Positions 27,801 to 38,557 of a DNA stretch of 64,000 nt are shown piece by piece. Position 1 is the first letter of the stretch; each line of letters starts with the position of its first letter. The position numbers and the translations under genes were made by a program. The stretch comes from Eustoma russellianum. Lineage: Eukaryota > Streptophyta > Magnoliopsida > Gentianales > Gentianaceae. The stretch is taken from the NCBI GenBank assembly GCA_036186865.1, contig AP025055.1:1318959-1382958 (forward strand). The letters are read 5' to 3'. The notes under the pieces were generated by a model. It made no database searches. It was given only the letters and a program-made list of their open reading frames with translations, and was not told where the DNA came from.

Positions 27801-30800
27801 TTGGATAGGAAACTTGGAGCTACTTAATATTTGAGCAAGACATACTTGCTATTGGCCACTATTGGCAACAACCTTGTAAACCTACCTGATTTGGCTTATT
27901 TATAAAATTTTAACTTGCAAAAAGAAGCAGGATGAAAGTGGTGTCATAGCACAGCGACTGTGCATAGCGTGATGCAGGTAAAAATCAGGTGAAGCTTTAG
28001 ACGGTAAAAATCATAATGAAATACATGGATAATTGAAGAATAATCAGATAACATGATAAAAATAAAGTAACTTTGACATAGGAAGCAAACTAGAAGAGCA
28101 TCTCTCTCTTTTGACTTATTAAAACCAGTTTCCAGCTACGCTACGCAATTCCACTTCAAGACTAATCACAAAATAGCGCGGCAAACCTTCAGGTTCAAGG
28201 CTTCTACCTACTCTCAGAAAGAATTTGTTCAATGCCCAATAATAGCGGAATAAAATGCATCAACAGAATAGAAACACAACATAAAAAATAGTAGTATTCT
28301 GTCCTTTCATTTAAGTCACGGTATGGCCTCCAGTAGACCATTCAGAAATCATGAAAGGGCTTGCAAATACAGTAGGAAAGCTTTTACCAAAGCATCAGAT
28401 GCAGTTTTATCTTTGTTGTGAATTTAAATTTTCCATGAGTGAGCACGTAGAGATACGCAAAGCACAAGACTGTTAATTAATGAAGATACCAAAGCAAACG
28501 GACTAGCCACAGGAAACCAAAGTTAAGAAAAATAATAACCAGAAACTAGAAAGAGCTTGTGACAGCTCTGTTTGCAGCGACTGGCTGTGGTATATGGCTG
28601 GGAATCAACAACTATATCAAAATGCTACGAAAGATGTCATAACAACAGTAAACGAAATCTTTTAGTATTATTATACTTTATATTAACCCGTCGGAGAGGA
28701 TTAGAAAAAATAGAACAAATTAGGACATTGCAGTAGACAAAATTAGGAGATAATAGTAAACATGTGAATACGTGCTAATAGCTTGGCAACCAAATATGTG
28801 GACCCATATAAAGATGATAGGTTTTGAGCAGATTCGGTTTTTATCTGTCATTTTTTATATTACCTCTAATAACCTCAACGAAATCAAACTAAATAAAAGA
28901 ACACAGAAACAAACAACTGAGGAAATAAATATCTAAAATAGTACCTCCTCACTAAGACGCCGTCGCTTGCTACCAGCACAGGTGGTCCTAGTAGAACCAA
29001 ATGGCATTGACAATGTGCTAGAAAAAGAATTGGCAACCAACTTGCAACAACACAGAGCAGCATCTTTACGGGTACCTCCATCCTCGTCCTCAAGATAAAC
29101 CACAACAGACTCCCTGGCAAACTCAAGAAGATCATGCCCCTGAGAAATAAGAAAAAAACTACCATATTGTAAGACAATGCATATGTATGCAAACACACAC
29201 ACACATATATATCTATAACACACAAACAAGGTAACTAATTTAACACGAGGATGAACAGACATACAAGCATATGCATATATGTATACACACACATACATAT
29301 AGATAGAGATGAGTGCATATACGTACAATCGTACAAGGTAACTATTCTTTTTCTTCTTTTTTTTTTGTAAGTTATAATCTTTATATATGAGGCCTAAAAA
29401 GCAACACCACAGTTGGTGTTAGCAGGCTAAAAAGCAACACACACACATATATAACACGGACAAGGTAACTAATTTCACACGAGAATGAATAGACATACAA
29501 ACATATGCATACATGTATACACACACATACATATAGATAGAGATTAGTGCATATGCGTACAATCATACAACATAACTATTCTTTTTTTGCAAGTTAAAAT
29601 CTTTATATATGAAGGCCTAAAAAGCAACAACGAAGTTGGTGTTAGCAGGCTAGACAGTAAGTTAGACAAGCTCAATATAGAAAAAGGCATAAATTCCTTT
29701 ACAATTCCACCCGGAGTAGCTACAATATGAAACTTTGTCAAATTCAAAATCCAAAATACCATATATTCTCTATAGTATATGAGAGTGTCACAAGACAAAC
29801 AATGGGATATCAAAACAGCGGAAGCTCGAGTTCCATCCATTATCCAAGTTAACAATTCTAAAATGAGGAAGAACCTTACAATGATCGAGTATTCCATCCA
29901 TTATCCATTAGAGACAAATTCTCACACTGCATTTTCAAAGTCATTGGTAATGGGCAAACCACTTCATTCTGGTATGACTCATGGTATCCTTGGGGGATAC
30001 TAGACTTGAAACATCCTGAACTTAAAAGAAAACTTCAAATCACTAACGACGCTAAAGTCTCAGCTGTCTTAGAGGGTCAAAATTGGAACTTACCATTTGA
30101 GCGAGGTTGGAATAACCAGGTCATTCAATACTACCAAGAATGTAGAAACATCCAGTGAAGATCAATGGATCTGGAAGCCTAGTGCGCATTTCTCAGTCAA
30201 AAAGTGCCACTGTGGCCCTGCAAATTCAGTTACCAACAACTGACTGGACCAGATTGTATGGTGCAAGCACTCTCTTCCACTATATGCAATTGTCATATGG
30301 CTTACATGTTGGAAGGAAATGAATTCACAAGGCAAACTTCTCAGTTGGAGGATTATTCACAAAAAATTTCTATGCACTATGTGGAAGGCAACCCGAAGAC
30401 CATGACCATCTATTCTTTCAATGATCGTACTCCTTCATGGTATGGGCCAAAGTGCTAAGTCACATCAAATGCAGGATCAGGTCCACGGGATGGCAGGACA
30501 CTATAGACTGGCTCAATGACAATAATGGATGGACAACAAAATTTCAAAAAGATATACCCTACTTTGCATTTTCTTCCACTGTCTACCACCTTTGGAGAGA
30601 AAAGAACAATAGGTTGTTCCAGAATAGTGGAAAAAGTAAAGAATTTATCATCAAAGACATTCTCCAGAGTATTACAGACAATGTTGGCAATTGGAGAAAA
30701 TATAAACATAATAAATTCAACTGAGACTTGGCAATCAACTTAGGTGTCTCTACTGGAATCCTCAAAAGGACACATCCAACTTAGCCATGAAATTCATGCA

Positions 30801-33048
30801 CTTAAAAGGATCAATGTATGAACTTAATTCCTTACACCCTTCTTTCTTAGCAGGTTTCATTGGCGGACTTTTGCCTCTCGTCTATGTTTCAGGCAATTTC
30901 TATTTATCAGTGGGCACTAGAATATACTTTTCCATTTTGTATGTGGTTGTGGCGTCTTTCCATTGTATATGCATGGAGAACTGTGATCTGTTGAAATAGC
31001 AAAGGGTGAACCAAGGTTGCATATTCCTCCAACATAATTTGGATTCATCTAAGTGTGGACTGGAAAATGAGGCTGAATACATCCATGAACCCAGCATATT
31101 GCCTTGCCTGAACGCACTAAGTTGTCGATTTTGGACCTCGGAAGTGTGGCACGTCCCATGGGAGAGTAGCTGCAGCATTCTCCATCTTACGTCTAAATTT
31201 TATACAAATATAATAGTTAGTGAATGGTACTCAAAGCAAATGACGCCAATTCATTTGGTGTTCCCTATAGGTAGCCACATTGTTGCCATTTGGAAAATAT
31301 TTTGTACAGGTTGGCAGTTAAATATCTTATGTGAGCCACCTTTAATTTTGTGCAAGTTAAACTTGTAGTTGCATTTCCAAGCAACGATCTTTTGTAATGA
31401 TACCGTTTGCTGTTGTTTAAAAAATGTTAATTCACAAAAAAAAAAAAAAAAAAAANNNNNNNNNNAAAAAAAAAAAAAAAAAAAAAAATAGGAAGAACAT
31501 ATTTACGGTCAAACATCTTTTTTTGTAAGTTAAATTTAAAGACAAGCTCAATTAGGAGACATTACAACATTGGTTGCTTAGGATTAGCAACAGCAAGCTT
31601 GACTTGCTCAAAATACAATGTCACCACCTTCAACTAACATAGGCTAACTTTTCGCTATTGCCCAAAAAAGATCTCAACCTATAATTACAAACAAATGAAA
31701 CTGGAAATGCCCCGGATGAGACAGCCTAGGAATCAAAAACAAAAGAGTAAACAGAAACGACTTTGCTGGTGTTACATACAAAGCATGAAAACCGAAAACC
31801 GAAAACCAAAACAATGATTCCTAAACGGAAGTATGTTATCTATGTAAGTATGTTATGTATGTACAAACATATATAGCATACATAAATATTGCCAAATACT
31901 CATGTTAAAAAAAACTCTCCCGTATTGGTTGAATTAGAGAGATAGACATGGGTTTCTATGAGAATAAGGTCTCATCATTCATTACCTCAAGGTTTTGGAT
32001 AGATACAGATCGCATCTCATGTAAACACAAGTTTCAACATGGTATCAAAACCATTTATATTCCATACAAAGTCACCCCTTATCTGTCTATGCAATCATTC
32101 TTTAGCTTGCATGTTGGAAGAAAATAAATACACTAGATAAGCTCCTTGATTGGGGTTTGAGTCAATAAAATGTTTGTCTCTTATGTAATAGGTTTAAAAA
32201 AGATCACACACATTTTCTTTAGATGCCCCTTTTCAAGCACGATATGGAGCAAAATTATGAAGCAATTAAAATGCATTGGCTGGAGCTGTGATTAGCATCA
32301 CACCTATATATATGTACGTGTGTCTCTCTCTATATATACACATACACATATAAATATATAGACACACACGATGCACGCGCACACACGATGCACGTGCACA
32401 CACCCGCCCGCCCGCACACACATATATACATATATACGTATAAGCACAGACACAAAAAAAACATAACTTCTCTAACAAGGAAAAAGACCTTGAAATTGAA
32501 CCGAGCAAGAGTCTGCAATGCAAGCTGAACAATTGCAGATCCATTAAGTTCTGACACTTGTTGGGTGGCACTTGGAATATTACCCCGATTCACGGCCACA
32601 GTCCTTGCCTGAGACTGATGAGATCTTGTGAGCACCAAAGAAATGCACTCAAGCAGCCGCTCTTGAATACTTGGCAGCAAAGAAGGAATGCTGAAAACTC
32701 AATCAACGAGACTATCAGAAGAAAAGATACGAAAAAGATCAGTTGGCACAAATAACAGCAAGTACTTCCTCAAACACCTGACAGATATTTGCTCAAGGGC
32801 CTCTATCAGGGTAACAGATAATGCTGCAGAGAACATCGCATCCAACAGACTACGAACATGAGGTTCCATTGCAGGCCCCATTGCTTTAGCCAAATTACCC
32901 ACACAAGCTAAAGCTTCAGGAGATGGACGACCTCTGCGAGGAGCAATCTACGGGAAAAAAAATTACCCTCTCAGGCGCTTCACTTGAACTCAGAACAAAT
33001 GAACAAAATATTATAGAAACGTCAAATTGGTATGCGCACTTGCGCAGA

Positions 33049-33099
<51 letters not shown>

Positions 33100-36000
33100 C
33101 GCAAATAAATAAGTAAATAAAACTAAAAGAGGAATAAAAAAGTAAAAATAATAAAAGGCATACTGCATCACGCAAATGAGATGTTATTGTCGGCAAATAG
33201 TCAATCAGTTCACCATCCAAAGCACCAGCCATCTCTCCAAGAGCGATGAACCCACTCGCCCTTTCTGCTGGTATTTTAAGAACATGAAGTATGTGGTTCA
33301 TGCAAATCTGGGGGGAAAAGGAGCTCATAAGCGAGAAACAATGGAAACAAAAGAAATAAGAAGAATATGCATTTACAAGCACAACATAGGAAAAAAATCA
33401 CAAACCGTTAGATAATTTGTCACGAACCGATCACGCAGGAAGTGCGCAATACGAGGGAGGAGTGACGTTATGCTGAGACGAACAAGCCTATCTCGATGCT
33501 CCAAGTATCTAAGAACTATTTCGGCAACTTCTCTGTATCTTGACATCATAAATTCGCCAGTGTTCCTGCCAGTATAAGACATGAATGCTAACAGTTAAGG
33601 AAACAGCGAAAATCTATAGATTATCATATACAAGTAATTTGAGGTCTAGTGGTTGAGTAGCATTTCTTCTATCCGGGGATTCGAGTTTGAATCCCCTCCC
33701 CAGAATTTTTTTTTTTAAGAAAAAGGTTATTTTAAATTATGAAGAATTAAGCATAACAAGGTAAGCAAGGAAGATGATATCCATGCAAATTTAACAGCTA
33801 TACAGCTATAAAACCTAGGAAACCATGAGAAATGACAGAAAACTTCAGACCCAGCATACGCACGAGCATACGCTTACCTAAGTCAGCATTAAAAAGAGAA
33901 AAATTGAAAACAAAAAAGGGAATAGACCGTAAATCAGAAAGAGCAACACTCAAAGAGAGAGGCGCTGATGAAACAAAGGGAGTACAGTAGCAAATCATTT
34001 CCCTCCACTCAACTTGTTAACACCACTTATTGATTTCTAATATCACTAAAATATTTGACTCCAACAAAAATTATACACGCACACACAGAGAATCCTTTTC
34101 TTACATCTGCGAATGGTTTAGATCAAAATCCCTTTTTTTTTCAAAATCTCTTTCCGCCCTCCCCCAACAAAAAAGAAGAAAAAGGAAAAAAGAAATAAGG
34201 GAGTCACTGATAAATGGAAAAGCATCCAAAATACGCTGCTTTATCTAATTAGGTCCACCTTGAGAGAAAGAAAAAAAAGAGGGGGGGGGGGGGGGGGGTT
34301 ACTGTTGATCACCTTGCCTTAGCCCTCTAGTAGAGCTGAAGGAGTAATATGATTTTTGGCATATGGAAGAAGCAAAATCTGTCACATTGGAATGTCAACC
34401 GTATCGGCAGGACCATAGAGATTCAGGATAATCATTCCCAAAACCTTGAGAAGCAGAACAAAAACTACTAGACAAATTTTGCACTCGACTATTGCTCTTA
34501 AGAAGATTCTATACATTCTAGAGGGAAGGAACTGAAATAAATAGTAAAGGCACATTGATTGACAGACCTACCCAGGACCAAAGCATTTTGGACATTTCCA
34601 AAATGGAACAGAATAACTGTCAAACGCAGAAAACATGAGAGTTTTAACACAATAAAATTGGCAATTGAACCAACCTCAACAATTCCCCAACTGCAAGAAG
34701 AGACCCATGTATGCTATGAATAGGAGCATTTCTACCCAATCCATCTTGAGTAGCCTCAAACATGCGGTAATACCTGTCAAAACCAATTATAACAGGAAAG
34801 TTTAATTTTCAAAACACAGAAACGAAAGCAAAAGACATGAGATAATGTAGCTTCGTTCTCTCTACTCTGAAACATGGGGAGCGAAATACTTTTCCATTTC
34901 ATAAGAAATATACAAAAACAGGAGATCAACCAAAATCTCCTTAGTCTCAGTCCCTACCCCCTGAAAAGAATGTACATTCATTCATCACAAAACGTTCTAC
35001 AACCTAAGCATGCAGAGCAATGCCATAGAAATTATCCTTTTGCTAGTCTCTTCAAGAGGCTACACACAGTGTAATGCTGCCTAGGATCTCCCTTGCCGTA
35101 GTCTTCGGCTCTTTCGCTAAATTTGTTAAGAAATCTATGGTTTCTTTCTTGCCACAACCAACGTGCAGGTCGTCAAGCCAAATTCACCATTTCTTTCTGG
35201 AATAGAGGTTTCAGTTTCTTCCCATTCAGCTCACCAATTCAGAGTTTACATAATATCTACCTTAATAACAAATCCACAAGGTCCCTTATCTTATGATAGT
35301 TCCTGACAAATCTCATCCATTAACAGAAAAACTCATCCATTAACAGAAAACTATCCTGGTTCCCTTGATAAAGACTGCTTGATTTCTTTCCACCAACAGA
35401 AGAACAGTAGCTCTCAAAATGTTGGCCAAAATTGTAGACAATACATATTAAAGGAATTCGAGATTTTCCTTTTTCCTTTTTTCCCCTTTTTGTGAATCAC
35501 ATATTTCATTTTGCATTTGGGTATAGCTAAAGATATCACTTGAGATGAAATGGTTTTGACAATATAGATATTGAAACTAAGAAAAATAGAAACCAGCAGC
35601 TTCTTTTCATTTCTACACGACTCAAGCATTTAGACACTACTCAAGCATCCAGAACGAAAACAAACCGACAGATCAGTGAATACGGGACTCCACCGAATAG
35701 AATTACTTTTGCATAATTCCTGATAAGGAATAAAACAATATGGAGGCTAAACTAATTCAAACTCTGAACAGTTAAAAAGCAAATGCTTCTTCAAAATAAA
35801 AACATTTAAGCCTAAAAGAGTTGTCCCAAGCTAGGAGCAACTTCATATCAATAACCTGAGAAAAAACGCCCTCATAAAAAGATTTCCATGCTAAGAGACA
35901 AATCAATCACAGGCTGATCTAATATAATTTCTAAAGAGAAAAGCTACAGGTCGACAAAATTCATGTATTCGTATCAAATTCCCAACAAGAGAAAAACTTG

Positions 36001-38557
36001 AACCCTCAAAAGGTGGTTCGAAAGAGCTTACCATTGTACACGCCATCGCGTTTCACGCTTTTCAATCACGCGGAGGCAAGCGCGTAATGCTTCCACAGCT
36101 CGTTCACGAACATCGACTGATGGATCCCTGAGGGCAACCCATATAGCATCCACAAACTCAGGTACATGAACATTAAAGACAGTTGAAGCATTCTCAGCCA
36201 TCTCCTGCATCAAAGAAAGATACAGGTCTCGCAAATGCCTAGGAAACAAGATACAAGTGGAAAAGTCCAAACTTAATTAAATACATGAAGTTTCATTCAA
36301 GGTCCAAGGACTTTCACGGCAATTAATAAGTTCAGTATACTTTTAAACAATAGCAGCCAGAGAAAATAACAAGGTGGATAAATGTAGGCGTCACCAAACC
36401 ACAAAAGCATTATGATGTCGACCAGACGTGTTAGGAAATACAAAATGACTGGAGAAACGAGATGGAAAATCAAGAACTTATGAATCTGAAGAAAAGTAAG
36501 AAATCAAAAGAAAACATAAAATGTTCCACAGTCATCTTATCCCAAGACTTTCCATAAAGCTACAACAATTAGAGGCTTCAGTAACCACCACAGGTAACAT
36601 TGACAACAATACAACTTGCATCTTACTTTCAAGATTAACACAGCAGCAAAACGACGATATTCAATTCTATCTCCTCGAAGCCAATCCAATGCATTTTTCA
36701 CCTGAAGAAAGGAAGGGGAATGGTTGAGAGCATATCCCACACAATTGCTCAAGAAAGAAAAGGAACAGTCAACAAACCTGCCGCTCCACTTCATCCGCAG
36801 TCATTGCCCCACCAGCTCTTGCTAGATGACCAAGAACTCTACTAGCAAGGACCAGAATATCCCGTTCACGTTTGGTCTCAAATACAGTTCTCATGTAAGT
36901 AGAGAACTTTGAAACCTTAGAAGCATTTTCCCCAATTGGAACATCTATCAACTCATCAATAGCCCTCAATGCTCCCAAATTTTCAGCAGCTTCATTACTT
37001 TCTAAAAGACCAGTAATTCGATCGTATAAATGATCCATAAAACGCGAAAATGCTTCACCACCAAGATCACGAGCTTCTTCCTCAACAAGTCTTTTTAGTG
37101 CCAATGTAGCTCCTTCCTGCAGTCAAGAATCGGTGATGCTAATTACATCGTGGGGACAAAAGATACACACAAAAACAAAGGAATGAGTAGAGTACAGAAT
37201 TGCTCCAACGGCTGATACTCCAGTAATAGATCTTTTGTCACCACAAGGTTCTTGTCTGGTTTTGGCCCAAAGACAAATATCCAAGCATATTTTTGCTAAT
37301 TGTTTTGAGTTGACAACTAGATTATCCACTATAATACTAACAAAGCAGCATCTCAAGTTACAATTCCAATCTTTTCTTGAAAGGGGAAAAAAAGGCGCAA
37401 TCTAATATGCAAAATAGATGAAAGACAATCCCTTTTCCAGCACAGCTGAGCAAAGGTTACTGATTTAGCTCACTATGAACTCCATAAAAGAACACTTACA
37501 GTATATGCAAACATACATAAGTCCAAAATTCTACCCATACACCCAATACATAGGAACCTTCACCCCCAAGGAAAAAAGCAAATTGAGCCAGAAATCGCCG
37601 GAACAAGTGTTACTTGCATTCTTTTCAAATTGTATTTTCCAATTTTCATCCGCTTACGATAAAGAAAACCAGGACACTTGGTTTCCTAATTTGGACTCAT
37701 ACCTTGAATAACATTTTACACTAGATTACAGAAAACAAGATTGGCAGCAACCAAATAAAAACCGTAAATTGCCTCAGGATACTTGTCTGACAATGGAGGA
37801 GAATCAAGAGAAGAAAGAAAAACAGGACAGTGAACATAATCTATAACTCCAATCCAAAAGTCTTTTATTTCAACTGCTGAAGGTATTATGCATGAAGAAA
37901 GATCTTTGCAACTTTGCTATTGGGAAAAGGCCTGTCTTCCAAAGAAATTATGCAAACTTTCCAATAAACATCTTCTTTTAATAAAAAAAAAATCACATGT
38001 TTTCTTAACCGTGCCCCTCATCTTACCCATATCTCTACATAATACAATGTGAAACAGATGATGAAGGCCAGCGAAGAACAGAAACATAAAAAATGAAAAT
38101 GAAAAACACAACACTGAAAAGTTGGGAGAAGAATAAGCTATTAAGTGCCAGCCCTTAAAGTTTAACAGCTTGATTAATTTCATCCCAAAATTTAACCCGC
38201 AATCTGTAAATTCTCCAGTCATTATTCAACCTAAAAAATTCAAAAACGTTCAAGATAGGTAGCTTCTTGGATAACAGAGAAAGTATTTTAAAAAAGTATT
38301 ACTACAACAAAGTTTCTGGATAAACATCAGTTGGGACTACATTCGTTAAACTGTTAAGAGTTAAGGACGATATCTGCTAATTGAAACATTACGGACAAAC
38401 TCCTAAAATAACAAAGAAATAAAAACCAGTAGGGAAATACCTTGGGGCTGCCCCTTGTGCAGAGATCGGCAAGTACTCTATTGAGAGCATCAATATTGCC
38501 GGCGCCTGTAGAGGCTGCCGGACCCACAAACCGAATTGATTGCGCAGCAGTCGCCAT
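4032..38557 (-). CDS. TOR: TOR Ser/Thr protein kinase gene, N-terminal 32 exons (3' part lies left of the window)
   Basis: TOR is the catalytic subunit of the conserved growth-controlling kinase complex TORC1. It integrates nutrient and energy signals, drives translation and ribosome synthesis and represses autophagy. Thirty-two exons on the minus strand join into one frame of 1,408 complete codons with no stop. Every junction keeps phase and has an AG acceptor and, bar one, a GT donor. The start is the ATG at 38557-38555 (MATAAQSIRFVG...), matching the short variable N-terminus of plant TOR. Residues about 1-1286 are HEAT repeats; from 1287 (AEFMEHDERPLP) the FAT domain starts. The last exon ends at 4032 in phase 1 after LVLDATL, followed by donor GTTTGC. 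About 1,060 residues (rest of FAT, FRB, kinase, FATC) are missing relative to the usual length of about 2,470 and are expected beyond base 1. The intact frame argues for a functional gene. Confidence 0.96.
4614..4692 (-). other. TOR: TOR intron 29, GC-AG type
   Basis: Reading the minus strand, exon 29 ends GCAGAAAAG and the intron begins GCAAGT; the acceptor is CATCCTCAG before TGCCGGGCG. AAG|GCAAGT matches the known strong consensus of GC-AG introns. The nearest GT, four bases further on, would shift the frame into exon 30. The 79-bp intron therefore needs the non-canonical donor to keep TOR in frame. Confidence 0.85.
5128..5285 (+). repeat. Au-like SINE in TOR intron 28
   Basis: A tRNA-derived retroposon with a B box (GGTTCGAGCC, 5156-5165), then the Au-SINE hallmark order: 'ggaaagtctctta', 'ctgcgtacatcagatcg', 'ccctctcagaccctg', 'gtgcacc' and a final T-rich 'cgccctttat'. 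It lies antisense to TOR. Sister copies are at 51290 and 51755 (plus) and 40962, 48590 and 48850 (minus). Confidence 0.75.
8450..8650. repeat. Long foldback (inverted repeat with 65-nt loop) in TOR intron 24
   Basis: The arm at 8481-8517 pairs with 8583-8619: 35 of 37 bases are complementary by direct comparison. Pairing continues more weakly outward, with about 15 of 20 in the next block and further matches around 'agtactcacaactact', giving arms of about 68 nt. The loop is 8518-8582. The size and arm quality fit either a small foldback MITE or a young miRNA-like hairpin; no clear target duplication was seen. Transcripts of either strand, including the TOR pre-mRNA, could fold here. Confidence 0.8.
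8690..9860 (+). mobile_element. L1-type LINE ORF2 C-terminal fragment in TOR intron 24
   Basis: With frameshifts and stops, the plus strand shows the zinc-binding C-terminal region of plant LINE reverse transcriptases: a piece reading QETEGHTFLA..TNSRRIWN (about 9412-9475) and, farther on, WLQLAAVIYGIWQEQNQRFH (about 9575-9635). An A-rich run at 9840-9851 may be the tail. The fragment is antisense to TOR and 5'-truncated. Confidence 0.65.
10079..10616 (+). mobile_element. 5'-truncated RTE-type LINE with 13-bp target-site duplication
   Basis: The body 10092-10603 aligns with the ORF end and 3' UTR of the element at 1-628 ('agaggagtaaaggcaaa', 'aaactgacttggggtgag', 'gagacggggtctcactggaa', 'gttgagatatactg'). 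It ends in a TTG-rich tail. It is flanked by GGTGAGTCCAAAT (10079-10091) and GGTGAGCCCAAAT (10604-10616), a one-mismatch target duplication that fixes both ends. It sits in TOR intron 24, just downstream of exon 24 in the direction of TOR transcription. Confidence 0.85.
15063..16315 (-). pseudogene. LINE reverse-transcriptase domain, decayed
   Basis: Three open pieces in differing frames carry L1-type reverse-transcriptase signatures. MKNVSALGSDGFTVEFFK at 16061-16315 is the conserved N-terminal RT block. SLTGNLKASRGLRLGDPFSH at 15460-15699 is the region next to the catalytic core. GMPLGSLHIKYLGLPLP at 15063-15302 is the thumb/connection block. The breaks between them show the copy cannot encode an active enzyme. 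Confidence 0.75.
16440..18930 (-). mobile_element. LTR-retroelement-like insertion inside the LINE, with 490-bp direct repeats
   Basis: The segment is bounded by two direct repeats, 16440-16929 and 18441-18930, equal in length and about 97% identical by eye, offset by exactly 2,001 bases. Each carries on the minus strand a decayed gag-like reading (GDHLQALEDAIVTITNALAQ, then ITW..FQNEFKKYYVF) typical of Ty3/gypsy elements. The 1.5 kb between them has no ORF but a field of degenerate short repeats (18040-18440). It splits the LINE pre-RT region, so it arrived after the LINE. Either the repeats are terminal repeats of a small element, or this is an internal-LTR-internal recombinant. Confidence 0.6.
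18040..18440. repeat. Degenerate short tandem repeats (about 20 bp unit)
   Basis: The unit 'atcatcgcttatgtctaag' recurs with many variants ('gatcagtgcttatgttcaa', 'aaatcgtgacttacgggtag', 'gatcatcacttaatttctaa'). It lies in the centre of the LTR-like insertion and is non-coding. Confidence 0.6.
19804..20126. mobile_element. hAT-type MITE (copy A) with perfect 8-bp target duplication
   Basis: The element spans 19812-20118 (307 bp). Its ends TAGGGTTGTAAATGAACCAA and, reversed, TAGGGCTGTAAACGAGCCGA are imperfect terminal inverted repeats. It is flanked by CTCTTAGT at 19804-19811 and 20119-20126. The interior is rich in 'gttcgagctcg' motifs and non-coding. It sits within the LINE in TOR intron 15, so it is a younger, nested insertion. 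Copy B (60541-60844) belongs to the same subfamily. Confidence 0.9.
21949..29139 (-). CDS. TOR: TOR exons 10-15: middle HEAT repeats
   Basis: Exon limits: 10, 28945-29139; 11, 27218-27370; 12, 24762-24883; 13, 22988-23090; 14, 22814-22909; 15, 21949-22079. Landmarks are GHDLLEFARESVVVYLEDED (exon 10), GFDDFLAQADCLTAIFAALN (exon 11), AYVLPALRRHLIQLLTYLEQ (exon 12), SGVLVTVGDLARV (exon 14) and LMPLIVEALLDGAAAAKREV (exon 15). Exons 12 and 13 join through a split serine codon and exon 15 ends after two bases of a glycine codon. The surrounding introns (9, 3.3 kb; 10, 1.6 kb; 11, 2.3 kb; 12, 1.7 kb) contain LINE fragments and duplications. Intron 15, which follows, is 9.1 kb. Confidence 0.95.
23390..24300. 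repeat. Diverged tandem duplication in TOR intron 12
   Basis: The block from about 23520 to 23850 is repeated, with small indels, at about 23915 to 24290. Matching landmarks in order are 'cgaagttactaagctgg', 'agtagctagacatgc', 'gacctattggaga', 'tttcagcata' and 'gttgaaccactagatttt'. Neither copy has coding potential. Confidence 0.65.
25019..26860 (-). mobile_element. L1-type LINE 3' portion in TOR intron 11
   Basis: On the minus strand, decayed LINE ORF2 sequence is readable: LIKSVLFLVPI (about 26210-26250), ESGGLGILNLRILNN (about 26045-26095) and the start of the zinc-binding region. Its 3' UTR runs to a poly-T on the plus strand at 25018-25028, which is the A-tail of a minus-strand insertion. 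Several stops and frame changes are present. Confidence 0.6.
27560..28880. other. TOR intron 10, no recognisable feature
   Basis: AT-rich non-coding sequence between exons 11 and 10. No ORF of interest, tRNA-like box or clear repeat was recognised. Confidence 0.5.
29190..29652. repeat. CA-rich microsatellite and 234-bp tandem duplication in TOR intron 9
   Basis: The segment with 'caaggtaactaattt', a CA/TA microsatellite and 'gcaacaccacagttggtgtt' (29225-29428) recurs at 29461-29652, offset 234 bases. Each copy carries a poly-T plus 'gtaagttataatc' block that resembles the A-tail and 3' end of a minus-strand LINE, so the duplication includes a retroposon end. Confidence 0.65.
29864..31499 (+). 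mobile_element. 5'-truncated L1-type LINE with A-tail and probable 9-bp target duplication
   Basis: Starting near 29874, the plus strand reads LSIRDKFSHCIFKVIGNG, then TTSFWYDSWYPWGILDLKHP (about 29955-30015). After frame changes it gives TTKFQKDIPYFAFSSTVYHL and WREKNNRLFQNSGKSKEFII (30534-30655). This is the C-terminal region of plant LINE ORF2. A 3' UTR leads to a long A-run (31434-31488) broken by a ten-base N gap. AGGAAGAAC occurs both just before the LINE start (29865-29873) and just after the A-tail (31490-31498). The insertion is antisense to TOR in intron 9. Confidence 0.75.
31456..31465. other. Assembly gap (10 N) inside a poly-A run
   Basis: Ten N bases lie within the LINE A-tail. 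The true tail length is unknown; no gene is affected. Confidence 0.98.
32080..32290 (+). pseudogene. LINE zinc-binding region fragment in TOR intron 9
   Basis: The plus strand reads KKITHIFFRCPFSSTIWSKI followed by MKQLKCIGWS (about 32195-32285). This matches the 'TxxHLFFxCxxSxxIW' pattern of the zinc-binding C-terminal region of plant LINE reverse transcriptases. It is a short remnant followed by a CA/TA microsatellite (32300-32450). Confidence 0.6.
32489..38557 (-). CDS. TOR: TOR exons 1-9: N-terminal HEAT repeats
   Basis: Exon limits read from splice sites and protein similarity: 1, 38441-38557; 2, 36778-37116; 3, 36627-36701; 4, 36032-36204; 5, 34675-34773; 6, 33406-33565; 7, 33164-33307; 8, 32778-32947; 9, 32489-32690. 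Together they encode about 493 residues. Landmarks are LNRVLADLCTRG (exon 1), LGALRAIDELIDVPIGENAS (exon 2), FNVHVPEFVDAIWVALRDP (exon 4), EIVLRYLEHRDRLVRLSITS (exon 6) and RASGFIALGEMAGALDGE (exon 7). This part of TOR is the HEAT solenoid known to bind the partners RAPTOR and LST8-containing assemblies. Introns 1, 4 and 5 exceed 1 kb. A (TA)n microsatellite at about 33054-33099 fills intron 7. Confidence 0.95.
33640..33716 (+). repeat. tRNA-like SINE head in TOR intron 5-side sequence
   Basis: The sequence 'tctagtggttgagtag', then a B-box-like 'gattcgagtttgaatcccc', then a T-run resembles a polymerase III unit derived from a tRNA. It lacks a convincing acceptor stem, so it is called a SINE-type relic in TOR intron 5 and not a tRNA gene. 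Confidence 0.4.

Noticed and set aside
28884..29566. Tyr/Val/Cys-rich ORFs near TOR exon 10
   Set aside because: They are translations of CA/TA microsatellite DNA, apart from the true exon 10 segment.
33640..33716. tRNA gene
   Set aside because: A- and B-box-like motifs are present but no acceptor stem or clear anticodon arm.
4032..38557. TOR as a truncated pseudogene
   Set aside because: All 32 exons are in frame with good splice sites, and the last visible exon ends at a proper donor; the missing part is more simply outside the window.
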